A DNA stretch of 64,000 bases. It comes from Candidatus Tisiphia endosymbiont of Sialis lutaria (GTDB lineage Bacteria > Pseudomonadota > Alphaproteobacteria > Rickettsiales > Rickettsiaceae). Below the pieces are notes generated by a model. It made no database searches, was not told the origin of the DNA, and saw only the letters and a program-made list of their open reading frames with translations. Below are positions 8,782 through 17,616 of this stretch, piece after piece (the first letter of the stretch is position 1; every line of letters starts with the position of its first letter). Position numbers and translations under genes: made by a program. The stretch lies in contig NZ_OZ032153.1 in NCBI RefSeq assembly GCF_964026535.1, forward strand, positions 1,178,001 to 1,242,000. The letters are read 5' to 3'.

Positions 8782-10550
8782 GAATTCCATTAGAATTTTA
8801 TGAACTTCTTAGAACCCGGATTAATTTATCAGATATTGTTCGGCAAAAAGTAGTTTTAACTAAAAAATCTGGGAATTACTTGGGTCTATGTCCTTTTCAT
8901 GTTGAAAAATCTCCATCATTTACTGTGAATGACGCCAAGAGGTTCTATTACTGTTTTGGCTGCACTGTTCATGGAGATGTTATAAAATTTGTTGCTAGCC
9001 TTAACGGTTTATCTTACAAAGAAGCAGCTATTAAACTTGCCAATGATTATGGCATTGAATTGCCTAAATTAACCGTAGAGCAACAAAAATTGCATGAAGA
9101 ATCGGATGAACTACTTGATATCTTAGGGATGGCAGAAAGGTTTTTTACCTCACAATTGTCACAAGAAGTATGTAATTATTTACGTGACCGCGGTATTAGT
9201 AAAGAGGCAATTAAGGAATTTTCTATTGGTTTTGCTCCTCCGGCTAAGGAATTGCAGAAGTTTTTTGAAAAAAAATCAATATCTTTGAAAAAACTTCAAA
9301 AAGCAGGCTTAGTGGGCAAGGGAAATGATGGTACAATGTATGAGATATTTTATAACCGGATAATTTTTCCGATTAGGAATATTTATAACAAGGTAATTGG
9401 GTTCGGAGGACGAGTAATTGGTAATGGATTGCCTAAATATTTAAATTCTCCGGAAACCATATTATTTCAGAAAAATGAAACATTATATGGAGAGAATAAT
9501 GCGATTAGTGTTGCTTATAAGAAAAACCATTCAATCTTGGTTGAGGGGTACTTAGATGTTATTGCCTTGCATCAGGCTGGTTTTAAAGAGACAGTAGCAA
9601 GTCTTGGTACTGCGGTTACAGAGAATCATTTGCAGAAATTATGGCGTGCCGGAGATGAAATAGCACTTTGTTTAGATGGTGATATGGCGGGGATAAAAGC
9701 TACTCAGCGAGTAATTAACCTAGTATTGCCGTTGATAAATGGTAATAAGAAAATTTCCTTTGTGATGTTACCTGGCGGCAGTGATCCTAATGATATTATC
9801 AATAAAGATTGGGCAGGGGGCTTTGCCAAAATTTTTGATAAAAGGATTAATCTATCCGAAATGATTTGGCGTTCCGAATATGAAGGTAAGAGTTTTGTAA
9901 CCCCGGAAGATAAAGCTATTTTGGAAAAGAATCTTGAAGATTATTGTAAGCAAATAAAAGATAGGACTCTTAGCCATAATTACTATAGATATTTTAAAGA
10001 GCAAATATGGCAAAATTTAATTAAACGTCAAAGTAAGGGAGGGGTAAGAAATTCAAATGTAATATTTTCAGCTCCTGACTATTCGGAAATTGAGATGTTA
10101 GAACAAGTTTTTTGTATGATGTTAGTAAAGTTTCCAGAGATAGTTAACAAGCAAGAAATAAAGGATTTTTTATTAACGTTAAATTTTCAAAACAAAATGC
10201 TTGAAGATTTTCGTGATTGGTATTTTGCAGAGATTATTAGCAATGATATGTTAGATCATGAGAATATTATTGATTTGGCAGAAAAAGCTGGATTTTATGA
10301 GACTTTTTCGCTATTGTCAAAATCTAATAATCTATTTCTAGATTTATCATTTAACAAGAATGATATAGATTCTGACTTGCTTTGGCAATGGTTGCATAAG
10401 AAACATCACCTAGTACTATTAAAACAAGAATATAGTTCCATTATTCAAAATGGAACGGATGAAGAATTGAAAAAAGCTATGCTATACCGAGAAGAAATTA
10501 TGAGGGTCTCTAAAGAACTTTATAATCTAAACGAATCTTTTACTAATTGA
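8778..10550 (+). CDS. dnaG: DNA primase
   Basis: The 590-residue primase has the N-terminal CHC2 zinc ribbon (Cys38, His41, Cys59, Cys62). A TOPRIM catalytic domain follows, with V-E-G-Y-L-D-V-I-A near residue 255 and L-D-G-D-x-A-G near residue 298, which hold the metal-binding acidic residues. The C-terminal part would be the helicase-binding domain. It makes RNA primers at the replication fork. Overlap with the upstream gene and the 17-bp gap to rpoD suggest a dnaG-rpoD transcription unit like the macromolecular-synthesis operon of other bacteria, but without rpsU. Confidence 0.95.
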   Translation: MRIPLEFYELLRTRINLSDIVRQKVVLTKKSGNYLGLCPFHVEKSPSFTVNDAKRFYYCFGCTVHGDVIKFVASLNGLSYKEAAIKLANDYGIELPKLTVEQQKLHEESDELLDILGMAERFFTSQLSQEVCNYLRDRGISKEAIKEFSIGFAPPAKELQKFFEKKSISLKKLQKAGLVGKGNDGTMYEIFYNRIIFPIRNIYNKVIGFGGRVIGNGLPKYLNSPETILFQKNETLYGENNAISVAYKKNHSILVEGYLDVIALHQAGFKETVASLGTAVTENHLQKLWRAGDEIALCLDGDMAGIKATQRVINLVLPLINGNKKISFVMLPGGSDPNDIINKDWAGGFAKIFDKRINLSEMIWRSEYEGKSFVTPEDKAILEKNLEDYCKQIKDRTLSHNYYRYFKEQIWQNLIKRQSKGGVRNSNVIFSAPDYSEIEMLEQVFCMMLVKFPEIVNKQEIKDFLLTLNFQNKMLEDFRDWYFAEIISNDMLDHENIIDLAEKAGFYETFSLLSKSNNLFLDLSFNKNDIDSDLLWQWLHKKHHLVLLKQEYSSIIQNGTDEELKKAMLYREEIMRVSKELYNLNESFTN

Positions 10551-10567
10551 CTTAAGGTTTATAAATT

Positions 10568-12484
10568 ATGACAGAAGTGAAAAAGAATATAGATGAAAAA
10601 GGCGAAGCAGTTGATAACTTAGTTAAATCAGCCAAAGCAAAAGGTAAGGCAGTTACTTATTATGATATAAATAAAGTTATTCCAATCACTAATAATATAT
10701 CAGTAAATGATCTAGAAAAGGTAATATCAAAGTTTTCTGAGGCTGGAGTTGATATTATAGAAGGCGATGAAGATGAGATTAAACTTGATATTAATGTAGA
10801 TGAAGAATTTAAACTATCTAATAATGTTGATAGTGAGCCTGAGGATGACAGTGAAGAAGAAAATATAGGCTCAACCGATGATCCAGTAAGATTATATTTA
10901 CGAGATATGGGTGGAGTAGGGCTCTTTTCTCGTGAGGCTGAAATAGAAGTAGCTCAAGATATTGAGGAAGGCAAAGAGATAATGGTTAAATCACTTTGTG
11001 AAAATCCAATATCGATGAAATTCTTTATTAAATGGCATGAGGATTTAGCTAATGAAAAAATCTTACTTCGAGATTTGATTGATTTAGAAGCTAATATGGT
11101 TCACGAATATTGTGGTAATTCTGAAGAAAATCATAATAACGATCTGGAATCAGACCATGAAGAGCATGAAGAAGCTAGTAATTTATCAATAGCTACTATT
11201 GAATTACAGTTATTACCTGCTGTTGTCAAGCGTATGGAAAAAATTGCTAAACTTTCTGAGGAGTTGTTAGTTGAAGCAAAAAAACATTATGCACGTTATC
11301 CTCAACCTAAGGGGTTGCAAGATAACAAAAAATATGCCAAGAATTTACAATTAATAATTGTTGAAATTTCTGCTATCCATTTTCACTCTAAAAGAACGGA
11401 GGAAATTCTTAATAGAATATATAGTCTGAATAAAGAATTAGTGCATAAAGAAGGAAATTTTCTTAAATTAGCTGAAAAATATGGCGTAACTCGTCAATCT
11501 TTCCTAAGTGAATATATGGGAGCAGTAATTGATGAGAATTGGAAAAGGCAAATGCAAAAAAATAAAAATGCTAATTGGAGGAACTTCCTTGCTAAAGAAT
11601 CTGATGTCACGGATCAAATGATTAGCGAATTAAGAAGCATGGAAGTGATTAGCGGTTTGCCAATTATTGAATTTAAAAAATTAGTGCATACCATACAAAA
11701 AGGTGAAAGACAGGTTCTTCGGGCAAAAAAGGCTATGATAGAAGCTAATCTTCGTCTAGTTATCTCGATTGCTAAAAAATATGCAAATCGTGGATTGCAG
11801 TTTTTAGATTTAATTCAGGAAGGAAATATTGGGTTAATGAAGGCAGTTGATAAATTTGAGTATCGTCGGGGGTATAAATTTTCTACTTATGCTACTTGGT
11901 GGATTAGACAAGCTATTACTAGAGCTATTGCTGATCAAGCTAGAACCATACGTATTCCTGTGCATATGATTGAGACCATTAATAAAATTATCCGTACTTC
12001 TAGGCAGATGTTGAATGAGTTAGGTTATGAACCAACTCCAGCAGAAATTGCCGCTCGCCTTTCTATGCCAGTTGATAAAGTACGTAAAGTGATGAAGATA
12101 GCTAAAGAACCAATTAGCTTGGAAAATCCAGTAGGCGATGATGATGGTAGCTATTTGGGAGACTTTATTGAAGATAAAAATGCTATATTACCACTTGATG
12201 CGGCAATTCAATCGAACTTACGGGAGGTCACAACTAGAGTATTAGCAACCCTTACTCCTCGTGAAGAAAGAGTTCTAAGAATGAGATTCGGTATAGGGAT
12301 GAATACTGATCATACATTGGAAGAAGTAGGGCAGCAATTCAACGTTACTAGGGAACGTATTAGACAAATAGAGTCCAAAGCACTACGTAAATTGAAACAT
12401 CCAACTAGATCTAAAAAACTTAGTAGCTTTCGTGGTGGTTCTAGAAAGCAAAATAATTCTTCTGAATCTGCTTTTGGTGGATAA
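10568..12484 (+). CDS. rpoD: RNA polymerase primary sigma factor (sigma-70)
   Basis: The 638-residue protein has all sigma-70 regions. Region 1.1 and an acidic linker are at the start, then region 1.2 ([11 protein letters not shown]). The non-conserved insert typical of proteobacteria follows, then regions 2.1-2.4 ([13 protein letters not shown] through [14 protein letters not shown]), region 3, and a region 4.2 helix-turn-helix ([19 protein letters not shown]). It directs most transcription and recognises TTGACA/TATAAT promoters, which fits the promoters called here before rnpB and the 28046 gene. Confidence 0.96.
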   Translation: MTEVKKNIDEKGEAVDNLVKSAKAKGKAVTYYDINKVIPITNNISVNDLEKVISKFSEAGVDIIEGDEDEIKLDINVDEEFKLSNNVDSEPEDDSEEENIGSTDDPVRLYLRDMGGVGLFSREAEIEVAQDIEEGKEIMVKSLCENPISMKFFIKWHEDLANEKILLRDLIDLEANMVHEYCGNSEENHNNDLESDHEEHEEASNLSIATIELQLLPAVVKRMEKIAKLSEELLVEAKKHYARYPQPKGLQDNKKYAKNLQLIIVEISAIHFHSKRTEEILNRIYSLNKELVHKEGNFLKLAEKYGVTRQSFLSEYMGAVIDENWKRQMQKNKNANWRNFLAKESDVTDQMISELRSMEVISGLPIIEFKKLVHTIQKGERQVLRAKKAMIEANLRLVISIAKKYANRGLQFLDLIQEGNIGLMKAVDKFEYRRGYKFSTYATWWIRQAITRAIADQARTIRIPVHMIETINKIIRTSRQMLNELGYEPTPAEIAARLSMPVDKVRKVMKIAKEPISLENPVGDDDGSYLGDFIEDKNAILPLDAAIQSNLREVTTRVLATLTPREERVLRMRFGIGMNTDHTLEEVGQQFNVTRERIRQIESKALRKLKHPTRSKKLSSFRGGSRKQNNSSESAFGG

Positions 12485-12597
12485 TTTTTGTGGATAATTT
12501 GCATAGGATTTTTGATAATTTGTATTTATTATAATCAAATATAAATTAATAAATTATTATTTGTTTACTTTTTGATTGAGATACCTTAATATTTAAA

Positions 12598-12704
12598 TAT
12601 AGTCAATTCAGGGGAATTGGGTAGCATGAACGATGAGGACGCCTATGAGTAATAGGCGAGCATTGAGCGAAGGCTTCACCAATTTCTCATCAATTGACAT
12701 ATAT
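12598..12704 (+). repeat. A-family palindromic element, diverged copy
   Basis: Begins TATAGTCAATTCAGG and ends CAATTGACATATA. The core keeps GCCTATGAGTAATAGGCGAG but differs from other copies at many positions. Lies between rpoD and the XRE regulator gene. Confidence 0.75.
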
Positions 12705-12730
12705 CAATTTTTACAAATAAAGTGTTATAT

Positions 12731-13144
12731 ATGGTAAACTTACAGACCAAACTTAACTCATTAATGATTCAAAAAAATATTAATGCTGTAGAAATAGAAA
12801 AGAAAACTGGAATAAGTAGAAATACTGTTTATAGCATTTTGTATGGTAGCTCAAAAAATCCTAGTGCTAGTAATTTGCAATTAATTGCCAAAGCCTTAGA
12901 TGTTAATTTGGAAGCTCTTATTGTTGACAGTGAAATAAACCTTGAGGTGCTAACTGTTGAGCAGATGAAAATCTTTAGCAAGGCTACTAGTATAACAATT
13001 AATATGTTAATTGAAAAAAATTTAAACTTTTCATTTACTAATCTTACAGCCCTAATAAAAGAAATATATGAATATGCTCTGAAAAAACAGTCTGTTGATA
13101 GTACATTTGTAGATTGGATGATTGAGAAATATCACAAACCTTAA
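12731..13144 (+). CDS. XRE-family helix-turn-helix transcriptional regulator
   Basis: This 137-residue protein has an N-terminal Cro/CI-type helix-turn-helix: L-M-I-Q-K-N-I-N-A-V-E-I-E-K-K-T-G-I-S-R-N-T-V-Y-S-I, then N-L-Q-L-I-A-K-A-L-D-V-N-L-E-A-L. The roughly 70-residue C-terminal helical region is not recognised and may hold dimer contacts. A GTG at 12722 in the same frame would add three residues, but the ATG at 12731 gives a normal start. It sits between two accessory genes, and its operator is not evident. It could be a phage-type repressor or a lone antitoxin-like regulator. Confidence 0.75.
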   Translation: MVNLQTKLNSLMIQKNINAVEIEKKTGISRNTVYSILYGSSKNPSASNLQLIAKALDVNLEALIVDSEINLEVLTVEQMKIFSKATSITINMLIEKNLNFSFTNLTALIKEIYEYALKKQSVDSTFVDWMIEKYHKP

Positions 13145-13252
13145 TTTTATCCGATAAGCATACCTCTTGGTATTTATGGATTTCGTTCTGCAGGAAAGTG
13201 ATTACACTATCTTTCTTGAAGAACATCGAGCATATAGAAGGAAGTAGTTGAT

Positions 13253-14107
13253 ATGCAAAAATATTTAGACCCAACAAATGATAGTCTATTTAAGAAAATC
13301 TTTAGTGATCTGGAGAGGCTAAAAGAATTTCTTAATAGTATTCTTGATTTACCTGAAAAGCATAGAATTAAGGAAATCAACTTTCTTTCATTAGAACACC
13401 TACCTAGAATTCATCAAGGTAAGAGAAGTGTATTTGATTTGAAAGTTAAAGATGAGTCAGATCATTGGTACATTATCGAGATGCAGAAAAGAAATGAAAC
13501 CGATTATTTAAAAAGATTACAATATTATTCTGCTCATTCATATGTTCAACAACTTACAGAAGGGGTGACTCACAATGATTTATTACCGATAGTAGTAATA
13601 TCATTAATGAAATCAAAAATATTTGCTGAAGAAGTACCATATATAAGTTTTCATAAAACTATTGAGACAACAACTAAGAAACAGCAACACATATTTGATA
13701 TATCGTATGTCTTTATAGAGCTTAAAAAATTTAAAGATATTAAGCAACCATTATTGAGTATTGCCGATGAGTGGTTACATCTATTTAAATATGCAACAAA
13801 AGAAAATACCCCCCCTGTAGGAATTAAAAGTAGTAAGGTATTAGAAGCTTACCATGTTATCGAGATGCATGGACTAACACCAGCAGAATACGACTTATAT
13901 GTAAGATGCAAATTGCAGGAAGATGCGGAAGATATTGTTTTAGAAGAAAGCTTTAAAGAAGGTGAAGCTAAAGGCAAAGCTGAAGGTATTAAAGAAAACG
14001 CTATAGTTATAGCAAAGAAAATGCTGAAAGAAGGCTATCCTATGGAAGATATAAGTAAATTAACCGAACTAACCATTGAAGAAATAAAGAAGTTAAAAGA
14101 AGAATAG
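13253..14107 (+). CDS. Rpn/PD-(D/E)XK nuclease family protein (putative transposase-type)
   Basis: The 284-residue protein starts Y-L-D-P-T-N-D-S-L-F-K-K-I-F, the signature opening of the Rpn / PDDEXK nuclease transposase family. The core F-D-L-K-V-K-D-x(5)-Y-I-I-E-M-Q supplies the D and E-x-Q of a PD-(D/E)XK nuclease site. The Glu/Lys-rich tail, with helical repeats such as G-E-A-K-G-K-A-E-G, is also typical. E. coli Rpn proteins promote RecA-independent recombination and have DNA-endonuclease activity. These genes are mobile and abundant in Rickettsiales. A ribosome binding site (AGGAAG) lies just before the ATG. Confidence 0.8.
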   Translation: MQKYLDPTNDSLFKKIFSDLERLKEFLNSILDLPEKHRIKEINFLSLEHLPRIHQGKRSVFDLKVKDESDHWYIIEMQKRNETDYLKRLQYYSAHSYVQQLTEGVTHNDLLPIVVISLMKSKIFAEEVPYISFHKTIETTTKKQQHIFDISYVFIELKKFKDIKQPLLSIADEWLHLFKYATKENTPPVGIKSSKVLEAYHVIEMHGLTPAEYDLYVRCKLQEDAEDIVLEESFKEGEAKGKAEGIKENAIVIAKKMLKEGYPMEDISKLTELTIEEIKKLKEE

Positions 14108-14287
14108 CCTATGAGCAAAGAAGTAACTGCTAATATGCCGAAGGAAATATGTATAGTCAATGTATCAAACAGTGGCATTGAGTAATCAAAAAATTCAAAA
14201 TCTGATTAGCTATAAATTGACAAGTAATAAAATTTTCTATACTATTAAAACCTGATTTAATTAACCAGAGGGGATAGCAGTATTTAT

Positions 14288-14306
14288 AAGCCTCCCAGGC
14301 TTTTTT
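14288..14306 (+). terminator. Probable Rho-independent terminator
   Basis: A short hairpin AAGCCT-CCC-AGGCTT runs straight into six T residues. It lies 180 bp after the nuclease gene and only 12 bp before the next start codon, so it should end upstream transcription. It could also attenuate the sulfatase gene. Confidence 0.5.
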
Positions 14307-14317
14307 GCTCTTATTAG

Positions 14318-16306
14318 ATGATAAAAACATTGTTCAATTTTCCTATTGTTAGAATTTATCTAATATTTCAGTTTATTACCCGCGTCCTATTAAGCTCATA
14401 CGCTTTATGGCAACAACAAATAACCATATCTGATCTAGTGTCAATTTTTGTTATTGGTACTCTTAATGATCTAATATCTCTTTGTTATTTTTTACCGATA
14501 ATTTTACTGCTGATCATTGGCTTCCATAAATTATTGGCTCGGCATAAATTGTTGTATTTAAGCTGTTGCTTTATTGGTTATTTCTGTACTATTGCTCTAT
14601 TAATATTTATTACCATTGCCGAGATTATTTTTTGGGATGAGTTCGGTGTTAGATTTAATTTTATTGCGGTAGATTATTTAATTTATACCAATGAAATTAT
14701 TGGTACTGTAAAAGAATCTTTGCCCTATATAGAAATATTACTAGCTATTATAGTGATTGCACTATTGATTAATTTTTACTTGAGAAAATATATAATTAAT
14801 CAAGCAAGTACTATAATAAATAGTAAGAAATATATTCTCTGCACGATAATGCTATTTTTCTTTAGCCTACTGGCTTTTTATTTTTATAACCCTAATAAAA
14901 TTGATATAAATTCTAATAAATATGCTATCGAACTTGCTGAAAATGGTCATTATCAGTTTTTCTCTGCCTTTTTTAATAATAGTTTGGATTATAATAGTTT
15001 TTATCCAGTAATTGATAAAAAACGGGCTTTAGATATTGTTCGCAACAGTTTATCAAAAAATGAAGAACTATACTCAGATGACTCTACTATAGCACGTTAT
15101 ATCAAAGCTAATTCTTCTAATAATAAAAAATATAATATTATATTTATTACCGTAGAAAGTCTTAGTAGCGAATTCATGGGTAAATTTGGCAATCAACAAA
15201 ATATTACACCAAATTTAGATAGATTAGCTGAGCAAAGCATATTTTTTACCAATCTATATGCAGTAGGCACTAGAACAGTAAGAGGTTTAGAGGCTATTAC
15301 TTTATCAGTACCACCAACTCCTGGTTCATCCATTATCCGCCGCCCTGAGAATCAGTCACTATTTAATATAGCTACTATTTTTAGGAATCAAGGCTATGTT
15401 ACTAATTTCCTATTTGGTGGCTATAGCTACTTTGATAATTTACAAAATTATTTTCACGGTAATGGTTATAACATAATTGATCGAGGCAATCTAAAATCCA
15501 ATGAGATAAGTTTTGCTAATATTTGGGGAGTAGCGGATGAGGATATACTAATAAAAGCACTGGAGTTAGCTGATCAAAATTACCATCAAGGCAAAGCCTT
15601 TTTCTCATTAATTATGACTACCTCTAATCATCGCCCTTATACTTTCACCGAAGGTAGAATTGATTTGCTGTCTGGTAGTGGGCGTAATGCAGCAGTTAAA
15701 TACACCGACTATGCTATTGGTAGGTTTCTTGAATTAGCCAAAACTCACCCCTGGTTTGATAATACTATCTTTGTTATCACGGCTGACCATTGTGCGTCAA
15801 GTGCTGGTAAAACTGATTTACCAATTAATAAATATCACATACCTCTATTAATATATGCTCCTAATATATTAAAACCACAGATAGTTGATAATTTATCAAG
15901 TCAAATTGATATTGCCCCTACTATTTTGGGATTATTAAATTTTTCATATAATAGTAAATTTTTTGGTCAAGATATATTAAATACGCCGGCAAACAGGGCT
16001 TTTATCAGTACTTACCAATTGCTTGGGTTTATGAAGGATAATCATTTAATTATCTTACGCCCACAGGAGCAACCAAAAACTTATAAATTAGTTGATGAAG
16101 ATATAGTCAATTCAGGAGAATTTGGGGCTAGGAGCGATGGAGCGACGCCTATAACTAATAGGCGAGCATTGAGCGACAACGTCCCCAACTTCTCATCAAT
16201 TGACTATAAAATAGAGATTGATAATATTCCTCGTCTAGTAGAAGAAGCTATTAGTTTTTATCAGATAGCTTATGATTTATATATTCATGGTGAAATGAGG
16301 GAATAG
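14318..16306 (+). CDS. LTA synthase/sulfatase-family membrane phosphotransferase with in-frame palindromic insertion
   Basis: The 662-residue protein has about five transmembrane helices in its first 190 residues. An extracytoplasmic alkaline-phosphatase/sulfatase domain follows, with T-V-E-S-L-S near residue 275 (metal-binding Glu), the candidate nucleophile Thr in G-T-R-T-V-R-G-L-E-A, and T-A-D-H-C-A-S-S near residue 490. This is the layout of LtaS, OpgB and EptA-like enzymes that move phospho-head groups onto glycans or lipids. The acceptor here is unknown. Between about residues 596 and 631 an A-family palindromic element adds about 35 residues in frame (V-N-S-G-E-F-G-A-R-S-D-G...), close to the C-terminus and after the catalytic motifs. 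Confidence 0.8.
   Translation: MIKTLFNFPIVRIYLIFQFITRVLLSSYALWQQQITISDLVSIFVIGTLNDLISLCYFLPIILLLIIGFHKLLARHKLLYLSCCFIGYFCTIALLIFITIAEIIFWDEFGVRFNFIAVDYLIYTNEIIGTVKESLPYIEILLAIIVIALLINFYLRKYIINQASTIINSKKYILCTIMLFFFSLLAFYFYNPNKIDINSNKYAIELAENGHYQFFSAFFNNSLDYNSFYPVIDKKRALDIVRNSLSKNEELYSDDSTIARYIKANSSNNKKYNIIFITVESLSSEFMGKFGNQQNITPNLDRLAEQSIFFTNLYAVGTRTVRGLEAITLSVPPTPGSSIIRRPENQSLFNIATIFRNQGYVTNFLFGGYSYFDNLQNYFHGNGYNIIDRGNLKSNEISFANIWGVADEDILIKALELADQNYHQGKAFFSLIMTTSNHRPYTFTEGRIDLLSGSGRNAAVKYTDYAIGRFLELAKTHPWFDNTIFVITADHCASSAGKTDLPINKYHIPLLIYAPNILKPQIVDNLSSQIDIAPTILGLLNFSYNSKFFGQDILNTPANRAFISTYQLLGFMKDNHLIILRPQEQPKTYKLVDEDIVNSGEFGARSDGATPITNRRALSDNVPNFSSIDYKIEIDNIPRLVEEAISFYQIAYDLYIHGEMRE
16102..16208 (+). 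repeat. A-family palindromic element inside the sulfatase gene, in frame
   Basis: A 107-bp copy with ends TATAGTCAATTCAGG and CATCAATTGACTATA. It reads through without a stop in the frame of the host gene, encoding I-V-N-S-G-E-F-G-A-R-S-D-G-A-T-P-I and on to N-F-S-S-I-D-Y. Confidence 0.9.
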
Positions 16307-16365
16307 ATTACTTGATTTGCATCTAATAGTAGAGTATCTTAAAAGTAACTCTGCTATTCGGTGCG

Positions 16366-17526
16366 ATGATCCTGAGAAACTACAAATTAACTCTTAATTT
16401 TTTCACAAGCATTTTAGAACAAGAATATCACCATCTCAATCTTTGGTATTTTGTTAGTTTCATTTGTGGTATTGGTACTTATTTTACCTTAAGTAAGGAA
16501 CCTTCTTTTATATCTATTCTAACTATTTTCACAATTTCCTTATCGCTACTAATTTTAAGAAACAATATATTTGGGCGATTTATTTCGGGAATAATTATCG
16601 CCTTTTTTTGTGGTATGCTAGTTGGCAAATATCGCGTATCAAATTTACATGTTAGTACTATTAACAATCCAATAATCTCAAGAGTAAGCGGTATCGTAGA
16701 ATCGATGAAACCAACTACTCATGGTATGCAGGTTATATTATATCAAGTAAAAATTCAGAAACTTAAACAAGTTTTACAAAAAGTCAGAATAAGTATGCCG
16801 GCAAAATATGCCCAAAAAATTAATATTAACGATAATATTAGCCTAGTGGCAAGGCTTTATAAACCACAAAGCAGTATTCTGCCGGGTGGTTATGATTTTG
16901 GCTTTTATGCATATTTAGCGGATATTAATGCTACTGGCTATGCACTGTCCCCCCTTAAAATTATAGCACATAGTGATCTTTACACTAATAGTTTTGTCTA
17001 TAAAATTAAAAAAAATATTTACAACCGCCTGATTCAAATACTTGGTTCTATAAAAGGTAATTTCGCTGCTGCAATATTACTAGGTGAAAGCAAAGCCATC
17101 GATCGAAAATTAATGAAAGAAATGAGACAAAGCGGTATATCCCATATACTTTGCGTTTCCGGCTTACATTTATCATTGGTAGCGATGCTGTTTTTTATAT
17201 CCACCAGATTCTTGTTAAATTTATCAAACTATATTGCTTATAATTATGACATAAAGTTAATTGCAGCAATTTGTTCTTTAATAGGAAGCTATGGTTATTT
17301 GCAACTAAGTGGCATGCAAATTGCTGCTACCAGAGCCTTCATTATGACAGCAATCTTTATTTATGCGGTTATGATAGGACGCAAGCCATACCCTCTAAGG
17401 TCATTAGCAATTGCGGCGTTCGTCATATTATCAATGAATCCAGAATATATATTTCACCCAAGCTTCCAATTATCTTTTGTCGCAGTATTAGGGTTAAATT
17501 ACAGAAACGGGGCAAAAGCGAACTAG
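16366..17526 (+). pseudogene. comEC: ComEC/Rec2-like DNA uptake channel, truncated
   Basis: The 386-residue remnant has two or three N-terminal membrane helices, a DUF4131-like domain, and the start of the competence domain. The last includes G-N-F-A-A-A-I-L-L-G-E, the signature S-G-I-S-H-I-L-C-V-S-G-L-H-L-S-L-V, and membrane segments up to H-P-S-F-Q-L-S-F-V-A-V-L-G-L. It then departs from the family within ten residues. Full ComEC proteins continue for several hundred more residues through the channel and often a beta-lactamase-like domain. None of that is seen before ftsY. Loss coincides with the IS1634/IS630 region just downstream. Uptake function is probably lost. Confidence 0.8.
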
Positions 17527-17616
17527 GAGTCGGAATTGCTGTTAATTTCTTCTCTCCCGACTTCAGTGTTGTTGTGCCAAAAAGTGGCTGACAGCTCAGG
17601 AAATGATAAAATTTCC

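Noticed and set aside
17271-17591. 106-codon open frame overlapping the end of comEC
   Set aside because: Out of frame with comEC motifs for most of its length; only the part after 17520 lies outside comEC, and it is not recognisable.
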